The notes: generated by a model not told the origin, from the letters alone. A stretch of DNA of 64,000 nt from Bacillota bacterium (GCA_021803205.1 JAJZMB010000072.1:1-64000), one strand, 5' to 3'; positions 44,414 through 53,075 are shown, counted from the first letter of the stretch. Program-made: numbers and translations.

Positions 44414-44893
44414 ATGTCTGGTGACCGTCCCGCTTGGCTCGACCGGCTGGCGGATCTTGGGCTCGAACTCCCGCCGGTGGCGCGCCCCGTGGCGGCATAC
44501 GTGCCCGCGGTGGTCCATGGCGACCTGGTCTACGTCTCTGGGCAACTCCCTGTCGCCGGCGGCCAGTTGCGGTACCGGGGACACCTCGGTGCCGGGACCG
44601 CCGTCGAGGAAGGTCACGCCGCGGCGCGGCTTTGCGCGCTCAACGCCTTGGCGGCCGCCTGTGCGGTGGCGCCGGGGGGTGCCGCCGCGATCGTCGGGGC
44701 ACTGCGGGTGGAGGGCTTTGTGCAGTGTGCCCCCGATTTTCACGAGCAGCCCGCGGTGATCAACGGGGCGTCCGAACTCTACGGGGCACTGTTTCCCGGG
44801 ACCGGTCACGCACGAGCCGCGGTCGGCTGTGCCGCGCTGCCGCTGGATGCGGTGGTGGAGGTGGCGGTGACGTTCCGCCTGGCGCCGCGATAG
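44414..44893 (+). CDS. RidA/YER057c/UK114 family protein
   Basis: 159 aa from ATG at 44414 with GAGGAGGG upstream. The chorismate-mutase-like trimer fold is seen in HGDLVYVSGQLPV, the helix RLCALNALAAACAV, VEGFVQCAPDFHEQPAVING and AAVGCAALPLDAVVEVAVTF. It is about 30 residues longer than classic RidA, so a Rid subgroup other than the archetype is likely. Classic members hydrolyse reactive enamine/imine intermediates such as 2-aminoacrylate. Whether the substrate-binding Arg is kept is uncertain. Confidence 0.85.
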   Translation: MSGDRPAWLDRLADLGLELPPVARPVAAYVPAVVHGDLVYVSGQLPVAGGQLRYRGHLGAGTAVEEGHAAARLCALNALAAACAVAPGGAAAIVGALRVEGFVQCAPDFHEQPAVINGASELYGALFPGTGHARAAVGCAALPLDAVVEVAVTFRLAPR

Positions 44894-45046
44894 TCTCCGC
44901 CATGCGCCGGGCCGCCGCCGCCCGCCGGCCTGTACGGTGGACAGCCCGCAAGCGGTGGAGCCCAAGGGCGCGTAACCCCGCTTACGGCCTTGCGCCGCGC
45001 TTGGAGCACGCTGCTGCGTCTCCGCGCCTTCCGCATCTGCCGAGAA

Positions 45047-45115
45047 CAGCGGCCCTCCTTGGGGAAAAGAGGCAGCGGAGCTGTGGCCGCGCAAAGGCCT
45101 GTTCAATGTAGCGGC
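45047..45115 (+). repeat. Dispersed repeat family A, copy 2
   Basis: CCTTGGGGAAAAGAGGCAGC, then GGAGCTGTGGCCGCGCAAAG and an AGCGGCC end, parallel copy 1 at 54005 base for base over most of the length. The complementary strand reads ARPQLRCLFSPR. Confidence 0.5.
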
Positions 45116-45127
45116 CGCCTGATATCG

Positions 45128-45225
45128 CAACCTGGGGTACATGTTCATCCGCCAGCGGTTGCGGTCACCATAGTCGGCGTCCCGCCACATCCGCTGCGCG
45201 GGGACCCAAAGTCTGATTGCAGCGC
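45128..45225 (+). repeat. Dispersed repeat family D, copy 2
   Basis: CATGTTCATCCGCCAGCGGT, then CCATAGTCGGCGTCCCGCCA and CATCCG match copy 1 (38700-38800, minus). It immediately follows family A copy 2. Confidence 0.55.
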
Positions 45226-45231
45226 TAAGAG

Positions 45232-46173
45232 CTAAGTACACGCACCGGCCGTGGCCGCGGCCGGGCCGCCGCCCGGGCCGTAGCCTCCGGGACCCAGCCC
45301 GGCCGCTGTCAGGATGGCGAACAGATGCGCGCGGTCGATGCGCCCGCTGCGGTGGACCTCGGTGGCCAGGAAATGCAGGCAGAAGTGGCCGGGAAAGGCG
45401 TTGCCAGGGACCGAGTCCCCGCCGTGCGGCATCCCGTTCATCGAGGCGGCGACCCGGGTCCCGTTGGGCAGGGTGACGACCACCGGCCGGCGGGCCCAGG
45501 ACCAGCGGCCACCATAAATCGCCCGCAAGGTCACCGCATCCGCGGCCCGGGCCGGTTCCACATCGGCGTGGAGGCGGCCACCCCAGCGCACCACGCTGAA
45601 TGTCAGGCCTGTGGTCCAGTCGGTGACCGATGCGCGCGATCCCACCGGAAGGGCGGCGGCCACGGTGGGCCAGGTCAGGAGTTGTCCCGACCAGTCCCGC
45701 CGCGCCGTCGCCGCCACACCCGCCAGCATCCAGCGCGCTGTCGGCGGCAGCGCGTACGCGCAGCCCCGCCACCAGAGCGTTGCGTCGCTCCAGGCCAGTT
45801 GGGCGGAGATGCGGCCGCCCGGTAGCAGCAACCGGGCGGTGTGGGCGCCCGATGGTGCCGTGGACCCGCAGGAGTCCCGGCGGGCGTGGGCCAAGGCGGA
45901 TTCCAGCGCTCGCGGGAGGCCGGGTTCTCGAAGCGCCGCGGAGTTCCACCAGCCTGCCACGCCGACCCGGATCCCCTGAGTTTGTGCCCAGGGTAACCCG
46001 GTCGGGCCCACGGGTCCGGCGCAGGCGGAGACCAGGGCCAGGAGCGCGGCGACAGCGGCGCCGAGCCCCCAACGCCCAGTGAGGCACAGGCCGCTGCGGC
46101 GCCGCTCCCCGTTGCGTCCTCCGCACCGCCGGCCCGCCGTTGGGATCGGGACTCCCCGTGCCATGCGGTCCAT
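45232..46173 (-). CDS. Lipoprotein with a conserved C-terminal extracellular domain
   Basis: 313 aa from ATG at 46173, behind AGGCGGG (ATG at 46164 also possible). A basic N-terminus, a hydrophobic helix (GLGAAVAALLALVSAC) and a lipobox ending VSAC indicate a lipid-anchored exported protein. The C-terminal 130 residues hold a compact domain with DWTTGLTF, DVEPARAADA, the ASMNGMPHGG motif and GHFCLHFLATEVH. I associate this pattern with a domain fused to cell-wall-binding modules in other Bacillota, but cannot name its activity. The tail is Gly/Pro-rich. Confidence 0.65.
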   Translation of the reverse strand: MDRMARGVPIPTAGRRCGGRNGERRRSGLCLTGRWGLGAAVAALLALVSACAGPVGPTGLPWAQTQGIRVGVAGWWNSAALREPGLPRALESALAHARRDSCGSTAPSGAHTARLLLPGGRISAQLAWSDATLWWRGCAYALPPTARWMLAGVAATARRDWSGQLLTWPTVAAALPVGSRASVTDWTTGLTFSVVRWGGRLHADVEPARAADAVTLRAIYGGRWSWARRPVVVTLPNGTRVAASMNGMPHGGDSVPGNAFPGHFCLHFLATEVHRSGRIDRAHLFAILTAAGLGPGGYGPGGGPAAATAGACT

Positions 46174-46270
46174 CCCGCCTCGCCTCATCGCGTACTGGGG
46201 ACACGCTACGCGCCTGCTGTGCGCGGCAGACCGGCCGGCCAGCTCCTGTGCCCGCGCCCGGGCCGCGAGT

Positions 46271-46360
46271 CGGTCCCAGGACCGCGTCGTTTTCGGTGAA
46301 AAGCTTGGACCACAGGAAATTGTGGCTACCGACTGACACCGCGGCCTACGTCCGCCAGAA
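46271..46360 (-). repeat. Dispersed repeat family E, copy 1 (possible small-ORF start)
   Basis: Aligns without gaps to 60031-60120; by hand count 62 of 90 positions agree. On the minus strand a GTG at 46339 occupies exactly the aligned position of the ATG at 60099 in copy 2. It starts MSVGSHNFLWSKLFT, versus MSSDTSNCLWINVLT in copy 2. No ribosome site precedes either start. Confidence 0.6.
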
Positions 46361-46434
46361 CGCGTCACCCGTCCGGGGGACCATGCGGACCCCGACGGTA
46401 AGCCCGTGCCGCGCAAACGAAGGTGCCTCCACCG

Positions 46435-46500
46435 GGTGCCGCAGCGGCCGGCACCTCGATTCTCTGGCCTTGCGGCCGAAGGCCCCCCACCACAATGAGG
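46435..46500. repeat. Dispersed repeat family B, copy 1
   Basis: The plus strand GATTCTCTGGCCTTGCGGCC followed by CCCCCCACC matches GATTCTCCGGCCTTACGGCC followed by CCCCCCACC at 50812-50895. The flanks (GGTGCCGCAG versus GGTGCGGCAT) also correspond. Confidence 0.5.
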
Positions 46501-46709
46501 CCAGCCTGAGCCGGTCTCGCCGCCGGCAGGGACCCGCCTGACGGACAGGGAAAGGCCACCGTCGGCAGGGTTCGTCCGATGTGCGGAGCGACGCCCCAAG
46601 TGCCGGGTGCGGTGGAGGCGGGGGTGGCCGGTGCGATCACACGGCTGCGTTCCCGCGTGCCCCTGTCCCTGGCGGACCGAGCCCAGTAGCGGCGAAGGGC
46701 GGGACGGCC

Positions 46710-47117
46710 ATGGCCTTCTGGCTCCTGAAGACCGAACCGACGGCGTTCTGTTACGACGATCTGGTGCGGCTGGGGCGCGACAGCTGGGACGGGGTGCGTA
46801 ACTGGGCGGCCCTCGGGCACATGGCCGGCATGCGGCCGGGCGACCTCTGCCTGTTCTACCACACGGGACAGGAGCGGCAGGCGGTCGGGGTCTGTCGGGT
46901 GGTGAGCGAGCCATATCCCGAGCCCGGCCAGGAGGACGCCCGCATCCGGCTGGTGGACGTAGTGCCCGCCTACCGTTTCCCGTGCCCCGTCACGCTGGCC
47001 GCGATCAAGGCCGACCCCACGTTCGCGGACTGGGTGCTGGTCCGGCAGAGCCGGCTCTCGATCATGCCCGTGCCGGAAGCGCTCTGGCAGAGGATCCACG
47101 CGATGGCCGGCGCCTGA
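46710..47117 (+). CDS. EVE domain protein
   Basis: 135 aa from ATG at 46710. MAFWLLKTEPTAFCYDDLVR is the classic EVE/thymocyte-nuclear-protein-1 opening. WDGVRNWAALGHMAGMRPGD, FYHTGQERQAVGVCRVV, PEPGQEDARIRLVDV and VLVRQSRLSIMPV complete the PUA-like fold. EVE proteins bind modified bases in DNA or RNA, some in restriction systems and others in housekeeping roles. No restriction gene is nearby, so a stand-alone role is likelier. A terminator lies 117 nt after the stop. Confidence 0.92.
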   Translation: MAFWLLKTEPTAFCYDDLVRLGRDSWDGVRNWAALGHMAGMRPGDLCLFYHTGQERQAVGVCRVVSEPYPEPGQEDARIRLVDVVPAYRFPCPVTLAAIKADPTFADWVLVRQSRLSIMPVPEALWQRIHAMAGA

Positions 47118-47472
47118 CCGCTCCGCAGGGACTCGGCAGGGTGGTTTCCGTCGCCGTTGGAGTTCTGCCGGCAAGGAAGAATCGTGGCTGCGGGGCGGCG
47201 ACGGATGGACGGGCGGCCAGACGCTGCCGGGACCCTGGGCCGCCCCGCCCGGGGACCAGTCTTTTTTTTGGCGCCATGGCGGCGCGCGCCGCTTCCGAGC
47301 TCGCGCCTGGGAGCATTCCAGCCTGCGCGCGGGAAAAAGGCGCTTCCCGGCGACAGCGTGAACGTTTCCGCGCTTCGTTCTCGAAACATTCGCCCTTCGA
47401 CCACTTCACAAATCGACTCCGGTCTAGGAAACTCTCAAAGGGCCCTCGGCCCCACGCCGCGCAGGGAGGGCT
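47118..47472. other. Gap between the EVE gene and gltD
   Basis: Contains the terminator at 47234-47269. Further on, 47361-47391 holds a GTTTC/GAAAC pair and an AACGTT, resembling the gltB upstream region. No gene. Confidence 0.4.
47234..47269 (+). terminator. Intrinsic terminator after the EVE gene
   Basis: CCTGGGC (47234-47240) pairs with GCCCGGGG (47247-47254) around CGCCCC. Seven nt later comes a run of eight T (47262-47269). The stem-to-T distance is longer than ideal. Confidence 0.55.
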
Positions 47473-49152
47473 ATGATCATCATGGAGTCGCCGCGTTCCA
47501 GTTCATACGACAAGAGCCACGGTGGGCCGGGTGCCCCTGCCGTGACGGATGCGTTTGCCACCAGTACCGGCGAGATCCGGCCGGATCCGTGGAAGATGAC
47601 CCCGTGGCGGGTGCTGGGCAACCAGCAGCGGCTGTCGACTTTTGCGGAGGTCATCGAGGGCTTTGACGCCGACGCCGTCTTCGCGGAGGCCCAACGGTGT
47701 CTGCTCTGCAAGGAGCCGACGTGCGTCTCCGGCTGCCCTAACAACAATCCCATCCCCACGTACATTGGGTTCGTCCAGGAAGGGCGCATCCTCGATGCCG
47801 CCGTCGCCGACTATGAGAAGAACTCCCTGGCTGCATGCACCGGCCGCGTCTGCGCTTGGGAGAACCAGTGTGAAGGGCATTGCGTGCTCAACGCCCGCGG
47901 TGAGGGCGTGCGCATCGGCGCCATCGAGCGCTACATCGCCGATTACGCCCTGAAGCACAAGGGGGAGTTCGAGGCGTTGATCGCTCGGCGCGCTGCCGAA
48001 CGCGCCGCCCGGGGCGCTTCCAGCTACACGGACCCCAGCGTCTCGGCCTTTGCCGCGGCGGTGGCCGCGTACGGCCCCGCCGTCCCGGCGGCGTACGGGG
48101 CCGATTATGGCCTACCCGCGGACACCGTGCTGACGGGCTTCACCGCGGCGGTCGTCGGCGCCGGGCCGGCTGGACTCGCCTGTGCCGACTTTCTCAGCCG
48201 CCGCGGCTGCGCGGTTGTCGTCTTCGAGGCGCAGAAGTATGCCGGCGGGCTTTTGGCCGACGGCATCCCCGAGTTCGTGCTGCCGGAGGGCACGGTCGAC
48301 GCCGAGGTGGACCGCCTCCGTGGCCAGGGCGTGGTCTTCTGTTTCGAGACGGCCCTGGGCCGCGATATCCGGTTGGAGGACCTGCGTCGCGACTTCGACT
48401 CGGTCTTCCTCGGCATCGGGGCCATCAAGGCGCGGCGCCTCGGTGTGCCGGGGGAGGATGCGGCGGGCATCAGCACTGCCCAGGAATACCTGCAGTACAC
48501 GAAGGTTGCCATGTCCCACCAAGGCGTGGACGGTTTCGAGGTGCCCAAGGTCGGCCGCCGGGTACTGGTGATCGGCGCCGGCGACACGGCGATGGATGCG
48601 GCGCGGACGTCCGTCCGTCTGGGTGCCGAGGAAGTGTATATCGTCTATCGCCGTACGCGCGCCGAGAGCCCGTCGCGCGACGGAGAGGTGGAGCACACCC
48701 TGCATGAGGGCGTGCACTTCGAATATCTGGTCAACCCGGTGGAGTTTCTCAAGGATGAGCACGGTCACGTCCGGGCCGCGCGGTTGGTGCGCATGCAGCT
48801 TGGCGAACCGGACGCCAGCGGCCGGCGGAGCCCGGAGCCCGTCCCGGGCAGCGAATACGAGCAGGAATGCGACCAGGTGATCATGGCGGTTGGCTACTCG
48901 GCCGACGGCAAGGTCATCGGCCATCCGGAGATCCTGACACGCAGCAGCACGGTCAAGGTGCGCGACGAGGGAGGCGAGACCGATCTGGAGGGTGTCTTCG
49001 CCGGCGGCGACATCGTGCGCGGGGCGATGACCGTCGTTCACGCCATTCGGGACGGCCGTCTGGCGGCCGACGCGATGGGGGAGTATATGTTCGCCAAGTC
49101 GGCCGCGCGGGGCGAGTCGCCGCTGCATGGCGAGCCGACCGCGGCGGACTAA
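47473..49152 (+). CDS. gltD: Glutamate synthase small-subunit-type NAD(P)H oxidoreductase
   Basis: 559 aa from ATG at 47473 (another ATG at 47482 has better ribosome spacing). The N-terminal Fe-S domain has CLLCKEPTCVSGCPNNNPIP and CTGRVCAWENQCEGHC, the two 4Fe-4S clusters of GltD. Two dinucleotide-binding motifs (AAVVGAGPAGLACADFLSRR; RVLVIGAGDTAMDAARTSVR) bind FAD and NADPH. An Ala-rich insertion of about 60 residues after the Fe-S domain makes it longer than typical GltD. It passes electrons to GltB or a related partner. It is 26 kb from gltB, and no partner is adjacent. Confidence 0.9.
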   Translation: MIIMESPRSSSYDKSHGGPGAPAVTDAFATSTGEIRPDPWKMTPWRVLGNQQRLSTFAEVIEGFDADAVFAEAQRCLLCKEPTCVSGCPNNNPIPTYIGFVQEGRILDAAVADYEKNSLAACTGRVCAWENQCEGHCVLNARGEGVRIGAIERYIADYALKHKGEFEALIARRAAERAARGASSYTDPSVSAFAAAVAAYGPAVPAAYGADYGLPADTVLTGFTAAVVGAGPAGLACADFLSRRGCAVVVFEAQKYAGGLLADGIPEFVLPEGTVDAEVDRLRGQGVVFCFETALGRDIRLEDLRRDFDSVFLGIGAIKARRLGVPGEDAAGISTAQEYLQYTKVAMSHQGVDGFEVPKVGRRVLVIGAGDTAMDAARTSVRLGAEEVYIVYRRTRAESPSRDGEVEHTLHEGVHFEYLVNPVEFLKDEHGHVRAARLVRMQLGEPDASGRRSPEPVPGSEYEQECDQVIMAVGYSADGKVIGHPEILTRSSTVKVRDEGGETDLEGVFAGGDIVRGAMTVVHAIRDGRLAADAMGEYMFAKSAARGESPLHGEPTAAD

Positions 49153-49455
49153 TGCTGTGCCAAGCACTTACGGCACCTGTGGGTGCGTGAATGGGCTGAC
49201 CATGTGATCAGCGGCCGCCATTTGGCTTACGCGTGATTCCCAGGCGATGCTCCACTCGCCCTGTATCCGTCTGTCCGCACGTTGGTTACAGAACTGTCGA
49301 GGGCAGGATGGGCAGCGCGCCGCGCAAGTTCTCTTGTGTGGCGCCCCGAGCCCCCGGTTTTCCGTTGTCGACCGGGGCCCCGGGAGGTTGTCGGCGGATC
49401 ACCGCCTGGGGATTGGCATTTCGCCTGCTCGGTCCAGGCGCGGCATGGCGCTGTG
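49153..49455. other. Gap between convergent gltD and an MFS gene
   Basis: A small GCACC-TGTG-GGTGC hairpin occurs about 25 nt after the gltD stop, without a T tract. Nothing else is recognised. Confidence 0.35.
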
Positions 49456-50688
49456 TCACGGTCGGATTTCCGGGCGCGGCACCCGGCGGAAGACGGCGTA
49501 AAGGGCGAGGTCGTAGCCGGCCTTCAGTGTCCCGGCCAGCAGGAAGGGTAGGCCCGCCGCGGCCCGGGCCATAGCCCAGCCGGCGATGGAGGGAGAGACG
49601 GCCGACGCCAGGCCGCGGACGGAGGCGGTGACGCCAGCGGCCGCGGCCCGCTCCTCGGGACGGACGAGTTCCATCGTGTAGGCCTGGCGCGTCGGCACGT
49701 CAAGTTGCGACAGGAGGCTGCGGGCGACGAGCAGCCCCGCGGCCAGCGGTAACGAGGGGGCGAAGGCGACCAACAGGAGCAGGACGTTGGACGGCAGGTG
49801 GGTGAAGACCATCGTGTTGAGCAGTCCGAACCGGCGGGCGAGGGGCGCGGCGGCGAGGAACGAGGCGGCTGCGGCCAGATTGGTCAGAAAAAAGAGGGGA
49901 CCGAGGAACGCGAGGCCGGCACCGAAGCGGTCGTGAAGCCATACGGCGACGATTCCCTGGACGACGAGACCGCCGGCCAGCGCGTCCACGCCGAAGAGCG
50001 CGGTCAGACGCAACACGATACCACGGCTCCTGTGCAGGCCGGAGCGGGCGGGAGTGGTCCGAATGATCTGCGGCGGGACTTCCGCCTCCGATGTCAGACC
50101 GGCGTACGTGGCTGCCACGGCCGCTCCCAGTGCGGCGTACACCAGCAGCGCCGCTCGTTCCGCCGCGGCTGGTCCCAGACCCCAGCGAGCGAGCAGGGGT
50201 ATGCCCCCGGCGGCGAGGGAACCCGCGGCCCCGGCGGCGGAGGCCAAAAGGTTATAGTGGGCGTAGGCTTCGGTGCGTCGCTCGCCGCGGACGGTCTGGG
50301 CCAGGACGGCCTGGTCGATGGGCAGCATGCCGCCGACGTCCTTGCCCGTCGGGCTGAAGCTCCCGGCCGCCGCCGCCAGGCAGAGCCACACCGGCCGGAC
50401 GGTCAGGGCGAGCACGACGCCGCCTGCGGCCATGGCCGCCCCAAGGAACACCAGCAGCTGGCGCCGCCCGATGCGGTGGGCCCACAGGCCGGCCAGGGCG
50501 CTGCTGCCGCCTCCGGCGAGCAGGGTCAGCGCGAAGAGGCTGCCGACGGTGGCCGGCGACAGACCGCGGGCACGCCAGACCAGGCCGATCTCCACCGACA
50601 CCAGGCCATAGGCGAAGTTGCGGGCGGCCGAGGCGACCAGAACACGGCGACGGTTGACGGAGGCCCGGACGACTGGCAGCGGGACCAC
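49456..50688 (-). CDS. MFS transporter
   Basis: About 410 aa from GTG at 50688. The frame is open to an ATG at 50811, but that extension overlaps repeat B and lacks homology, so the start is uncertain. Twelve hydrophobic helices. The loop 2-3 motif is GLWAHRIGRRQLLVFLGA, with STALAGLWAHR-like character. Central PTGKDVGGMLPIDQAVLAQT and the second-half LDVPTRQAYTMELVRPEER are the usual proline/charged signatures of drug or metabolite exporters. Substrate unknown. It is divergent from a second MFS gene. Confidence 0.85.
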   Translation of the reverse strand: MVPLPVVRASVNRRRVLVASAARNFAYGLVSVEIGLVWRARGLSPATVGSLFALTLLAGGGSSALAGLWAHRIGRRQLLVFLGAAMAAGGVVLALTVRPVWLCLAAAAGSFSPTGKDVGGMLPIDQAVLAQTVRGERRTEAYAHYNLLASAAGAAGSLAAGGIPLLARWGLGPAAAERAALLVYAALGAAVAATYAGLTSEAEVPPQIIRTTPARSGLHRSRGIVLRLTALFGVDALAGGLVVQGIVAVWLHDRFGAGLAFLGPLFFLTNLAAAASFLAAAPLARRFGLLNTMVFTHLPSNVLLLLVAFAPSLPLAAGLLVARSLLSQLDVPTRQAYTMELVRPEERAAAAGVTASVRGLASAVSPSIAGWAMARAAAGLPFLLAGTLKAGYDLALYAVFRRVPRPEIRP

Positions 50689-50811
50689 CTCGCGGAGGGG
50701 TTCGCCGTCCGGCGGGGGGCGTCCCGCCAGCGCACCGCGCCATGGCCCGCCCCCGGCGGAAGCCCGTGCACCGCAAGCGATTGCATGTGTGCGGTCCACC
50801 CGTTGCGGCAT

Positions 50812-50895
50812 CCGCCCTCGGAGGGGGGGTGCGGCATCGGCCGTCCCGCCGATTCTCCGGCCTTACGGCCTCGCCGCCCCCCACCGGAAGGACTG
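50812..50895. repeat. Dispersed repeat family B, copy 2
   Basis: Plus strand GATTCTCCGGCCTTACGGCC with a following CCCCCCACC matches copy 1 at 46435-46500. A GAAGCCCGTGC block about 60 nt earlier also recurs ahead of copy 1. It sits between divergent transporter genes. Confidence 0.5.
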
Positions 50896-50972
50896 CATCC
50901 TGGCGGGATCGCCGCCCACACAGGAGGTGCCCTGTCCGCCCCGAATCCCCGGGCCGGAGAGGGGGGGAAGAC

Positions 50973-52229
50973 TTGGATGCGGCGGAACGCTCCGGCAGGA
51001 CCCCGGTAGGTTCCCGGTTCGACCGGTCCTTCGATCCGGCACGCCTGTCGGACCAGGTGCGCCTGAGCTTCATGTGGTTCGCCGGCAACGCCCTGTGGGA
51101 GGCCGTCCTCACCGTCGTCCTGCCGCTGCTGGTGCTGCGGGACGTGGGGGATGCGCGCAAGGCTGTCGCCCTCAGCCTGCTTGCCACAGTCGGCACGCTG
51201 CTGGCGAGCGTGGTGCATCCCATCGCCGGCTGGGCTTCGGACGTCACGCGGACCCCCTTCGGCCGCCGTCGCCCCTACCTCGTCGCCGGCGGGATCGCCT
51301 CCGCCGTGGGGCTGGTCTGGATGGCGGTCGGCAGCGGCTACGCTGAATTGGTGGCCGCGGTCCTCGTGTTACAACTCGGATACAACGTTGCCCTCGCCGC
51401 CTATCAGGCCTATATCCCCGAGATCTCACCGGCAGATGGACGCGGGCACGCCAGTGGCTTCCTGGGGTTGATGTCGAGCCTCGGCGCCCTGGTCGGCGCC
51501 ATCGGCGCCATCTTCCTCGTTCACGGCGATACCTATCGCGTCATGCTGGCGTTGCTGGCGGCGCTGCTGCTGGCGGCCGTCGCGGTTACCGTGTGGGGAC
51601 TGCCCGAGGCGCTGCCGGTCCCACCGCCGCCCCCCGGGCGGCAACACCGGGCGGTCGCATACCGCGACTTCCTCTGGGTCGTCATCACCCGCGCGCTGGT
51701 CATGCTCGCCTTTTACACCCTGCTGACGTATCTGGCCTATTTCCTCAACGACGTCATCCATCTGGCGCATTACACGACGGACACCTCGTACGTGGTCGCG
51801 GTGACGATCCTCGCGGCGGCATGCGCCACCCTCTGGTTCGGGCGGCGCTCGGATGTTGTGGGGCGCCGCGCCATCGTCTCCGGGGCGGGGGCGCTGATGG
51901 GCCTGGCGGCGGTCGGCTTCCTGTTCCTGCGCAGCCTCCCAGGCATCCTGGCGGTGGGGCTGGTCTTCGGTCTGGGGTACGGGGCCTATATCTCGGTGGA
52001 CTGGGCCCTGGTCACCGATGTCCTGCCCGATCCGAGCGGGATCGCGCGAGACATGGGCTTCTGGGGTCTGGCGATCACTGTGCCGCAGGTGCTCGCGCCG
52101 GTCGTCGGGGGGGCGGTCTTCCTTCTGCTGCCGGGCTCAAATGTCGCCTACATGTGGATCTTCGGTTTGACCGGTATCTATGCGCTGGTCGGCTCGGCGC
52201 TGGTGTGGCAGGTGCGGGGTGTGCGATAA
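50973..52229 (+). CDS. MFS transporter (GPH/SLC45-like)
   Basis: 418 aa from TTG at 50973 behind GAGAGGGGGGGAAG; upstream in-frame sequence is repeat DNA. Twelve helices. The loop motif GWASDVTRTPFGRRRPYLVA closely resembles the sugar/cation symporter and SLC45-type sequence with RRRPY. YQAYIPEISPADGRGHASGF and the helix 10-11 region DVLPDPSGIARDMGFWGLA also fit. A sugar or related solute is likely but unproven. Confidence 0.87.
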   Translation: MDAAERSGRTPVGSRFDRSFDPARLSDQVRLSFMWFAGNALWEAVLTVVLPLLVLRDVGDARKAVALSLLATVGTLLASVVHPIAGWASDVTRTPFGRRRPYLVAGGIASAVGLVWMAVGSGYAELVAAVLVLQLGYNVALAAYQAYIPEISPADGRGHASGFLGLMSSLGALVGAIGAIFLVHGDTYRVMLALLAALLLAAVAVTVWGLPEALPVPPPPPGRQHRAVAYRDFLWVVITRALVMLAFYTLLTYLAYFLNDVIHLAHYTTDTSYVVAVTILAAACATLWFGRRSDVVGRRAIVSGAGALMGLAAVGFLFLRSLPGILAVGLVFGLGYGAYISVDWALVTDVLPDPSGIARDMGFWGLAITVPQVLAPVVGGAVFLLLPGSNVAYMWIFGLTGIYALVGSALVWQVRGVR

Positions 52230-52790
52230 GGGAGCGCTCCGCTCGGGACCGTGCTCCCGTGGTCGGCGCCCCCCGGCCGGCACGGGTGCGGCAGCCGGGG
52301 TGCAGAGATGGCCCGCGACGTGGCTCGGGACGTTGTCCCGGCCGGGAGGCAACGTCCTTTAGTGTCGGCCCGCACGTTTTCGCGGTCGTGGGTGCCAGAT
52401 CGTCTGTGCTTCCATGCCCGGAGAGGGTTGCGGCGGCCGACCTGACCCACCATGATCTTCAGTTGGCGGCGGCGGCGACGCGGCTGGGAACCGCAGTGGC
52501 CGCGGGCGGCGTGGCCACCGGCCGGTTGGTGGAGGGGACGCGCCCACCGCGGTGAAACGGCCAACCCGGGAAGGGAATCACGGCTGGGGTCGTCGGCATG
52601 TCCGACGGGGTTGCGCACTTGGCCATGGTGTGATGCCGGCAGGCAGGGAAGTGCAGGAGCGGTGCCGGGAACAGCCGAGGCGGATGAACCGAAACAGCGA
52701 CTATTCGGCACTCCCGGCGGTGGGTCTTCTGAGTGGTTGTGCTCTTGACGTACACCGTTGGAGGCGCAGCAAGGGCGGAGGAGGGACGAC
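52230..52790. other. Gap upstream of the HesB-like gene
   Basis: About 560 nt. One plus-strand frame (52464-52555) reads LTHHDLQLAAAATRLGTAVA, then AGGVATGRLVEG and stops. It looks protein-like but has no start or ribosome site, so it may be a relic. The stretch ends with GGAGGAGGG before the next gene. Confidence 0.35.
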
Positions 52791-53075
52791 ATGGCGGGAC
52801 GGGTGACGTTCGCGCCGGAGGCGGTGGAGGAGGCCAGGGCTCTCCTCACCGCGGATCCCCTGGACGGCGTGAGGGAAAAGGTGCTCCGCATCGGCATCGG
52901 CAGCTGCGGTCTGCGGCGGGCGGTCGCGGCGCCGGCGCCGGTCGAACCCGGGGACGAAACGCTCACGGTGGAGGGCATCCCGGTGGCCATCGCCGGTACG
53001 CTCACCGGCACGTTCCACATCACGGTCGGCCGCGGGCGCTTCGGAGCCTGGCTGAACGTGGAGCACCACCCGTGA
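52791..53075 (+). CDS. HesB/IscA-like small protein lacking the C-terminal Cys pair
   Basis: 94 aa, ATG with GGAGGAGGG upstream. The order FAPEAVEEARALLTADP, LRIGIGSCGLRRAV and EGIPVAIAGTLTGTFHI resembles the HesB/YfhF-type fold. There is one Cys in the IGSCG loop, but the terminal CxC of A-type Fe-S carriers is absent and the protein ends NVEHHP. If correct, it is a non-canonical member and Fe-S transfer should not be assumed. It overlaps the next gene by 4 nt (GTGA), so translational coupling is likely. Confidence 0.6.
   Translation: MAGRVTFAPEAVEEARALLTADPLDGVREKVLRIGIGSCGLRRAVAAPAPVEPGDETLTVEGIPVAIAGTLTGTFHITVGRGRFGAWLNVEHHP

Larger units (their letters stand above)
44894..45231. other. 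Repeat-bearing gap between ridA and the lipoprotein gene
   Basis: Holds family A copy 2 (45047-45115) and family D copy 2 (45128-45225) side by side. No gene supported. Confidence 0.5.
46174..46709. other. Gap with repeats E and B
   Basis: Upstream of both the lipoprotein gene and the EVE gene. Contains repeat E copy 1 (46271-46360) and repeat B copy 1 (46435-46500). No gene recognised. The last part carries the EVE gene's ribosome site. Confidence 0.45.

Noticed and set aside
43211..46339. A 1042-codon minus-strand frame joining repeat E, repeat D and the epimerase
   Set aside because: Only the last 271 codons have homology; the rest runs antisense to ridA and out of frame with the lipoprotein gene on the same strand. 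The repeat E start within it is reported separately.
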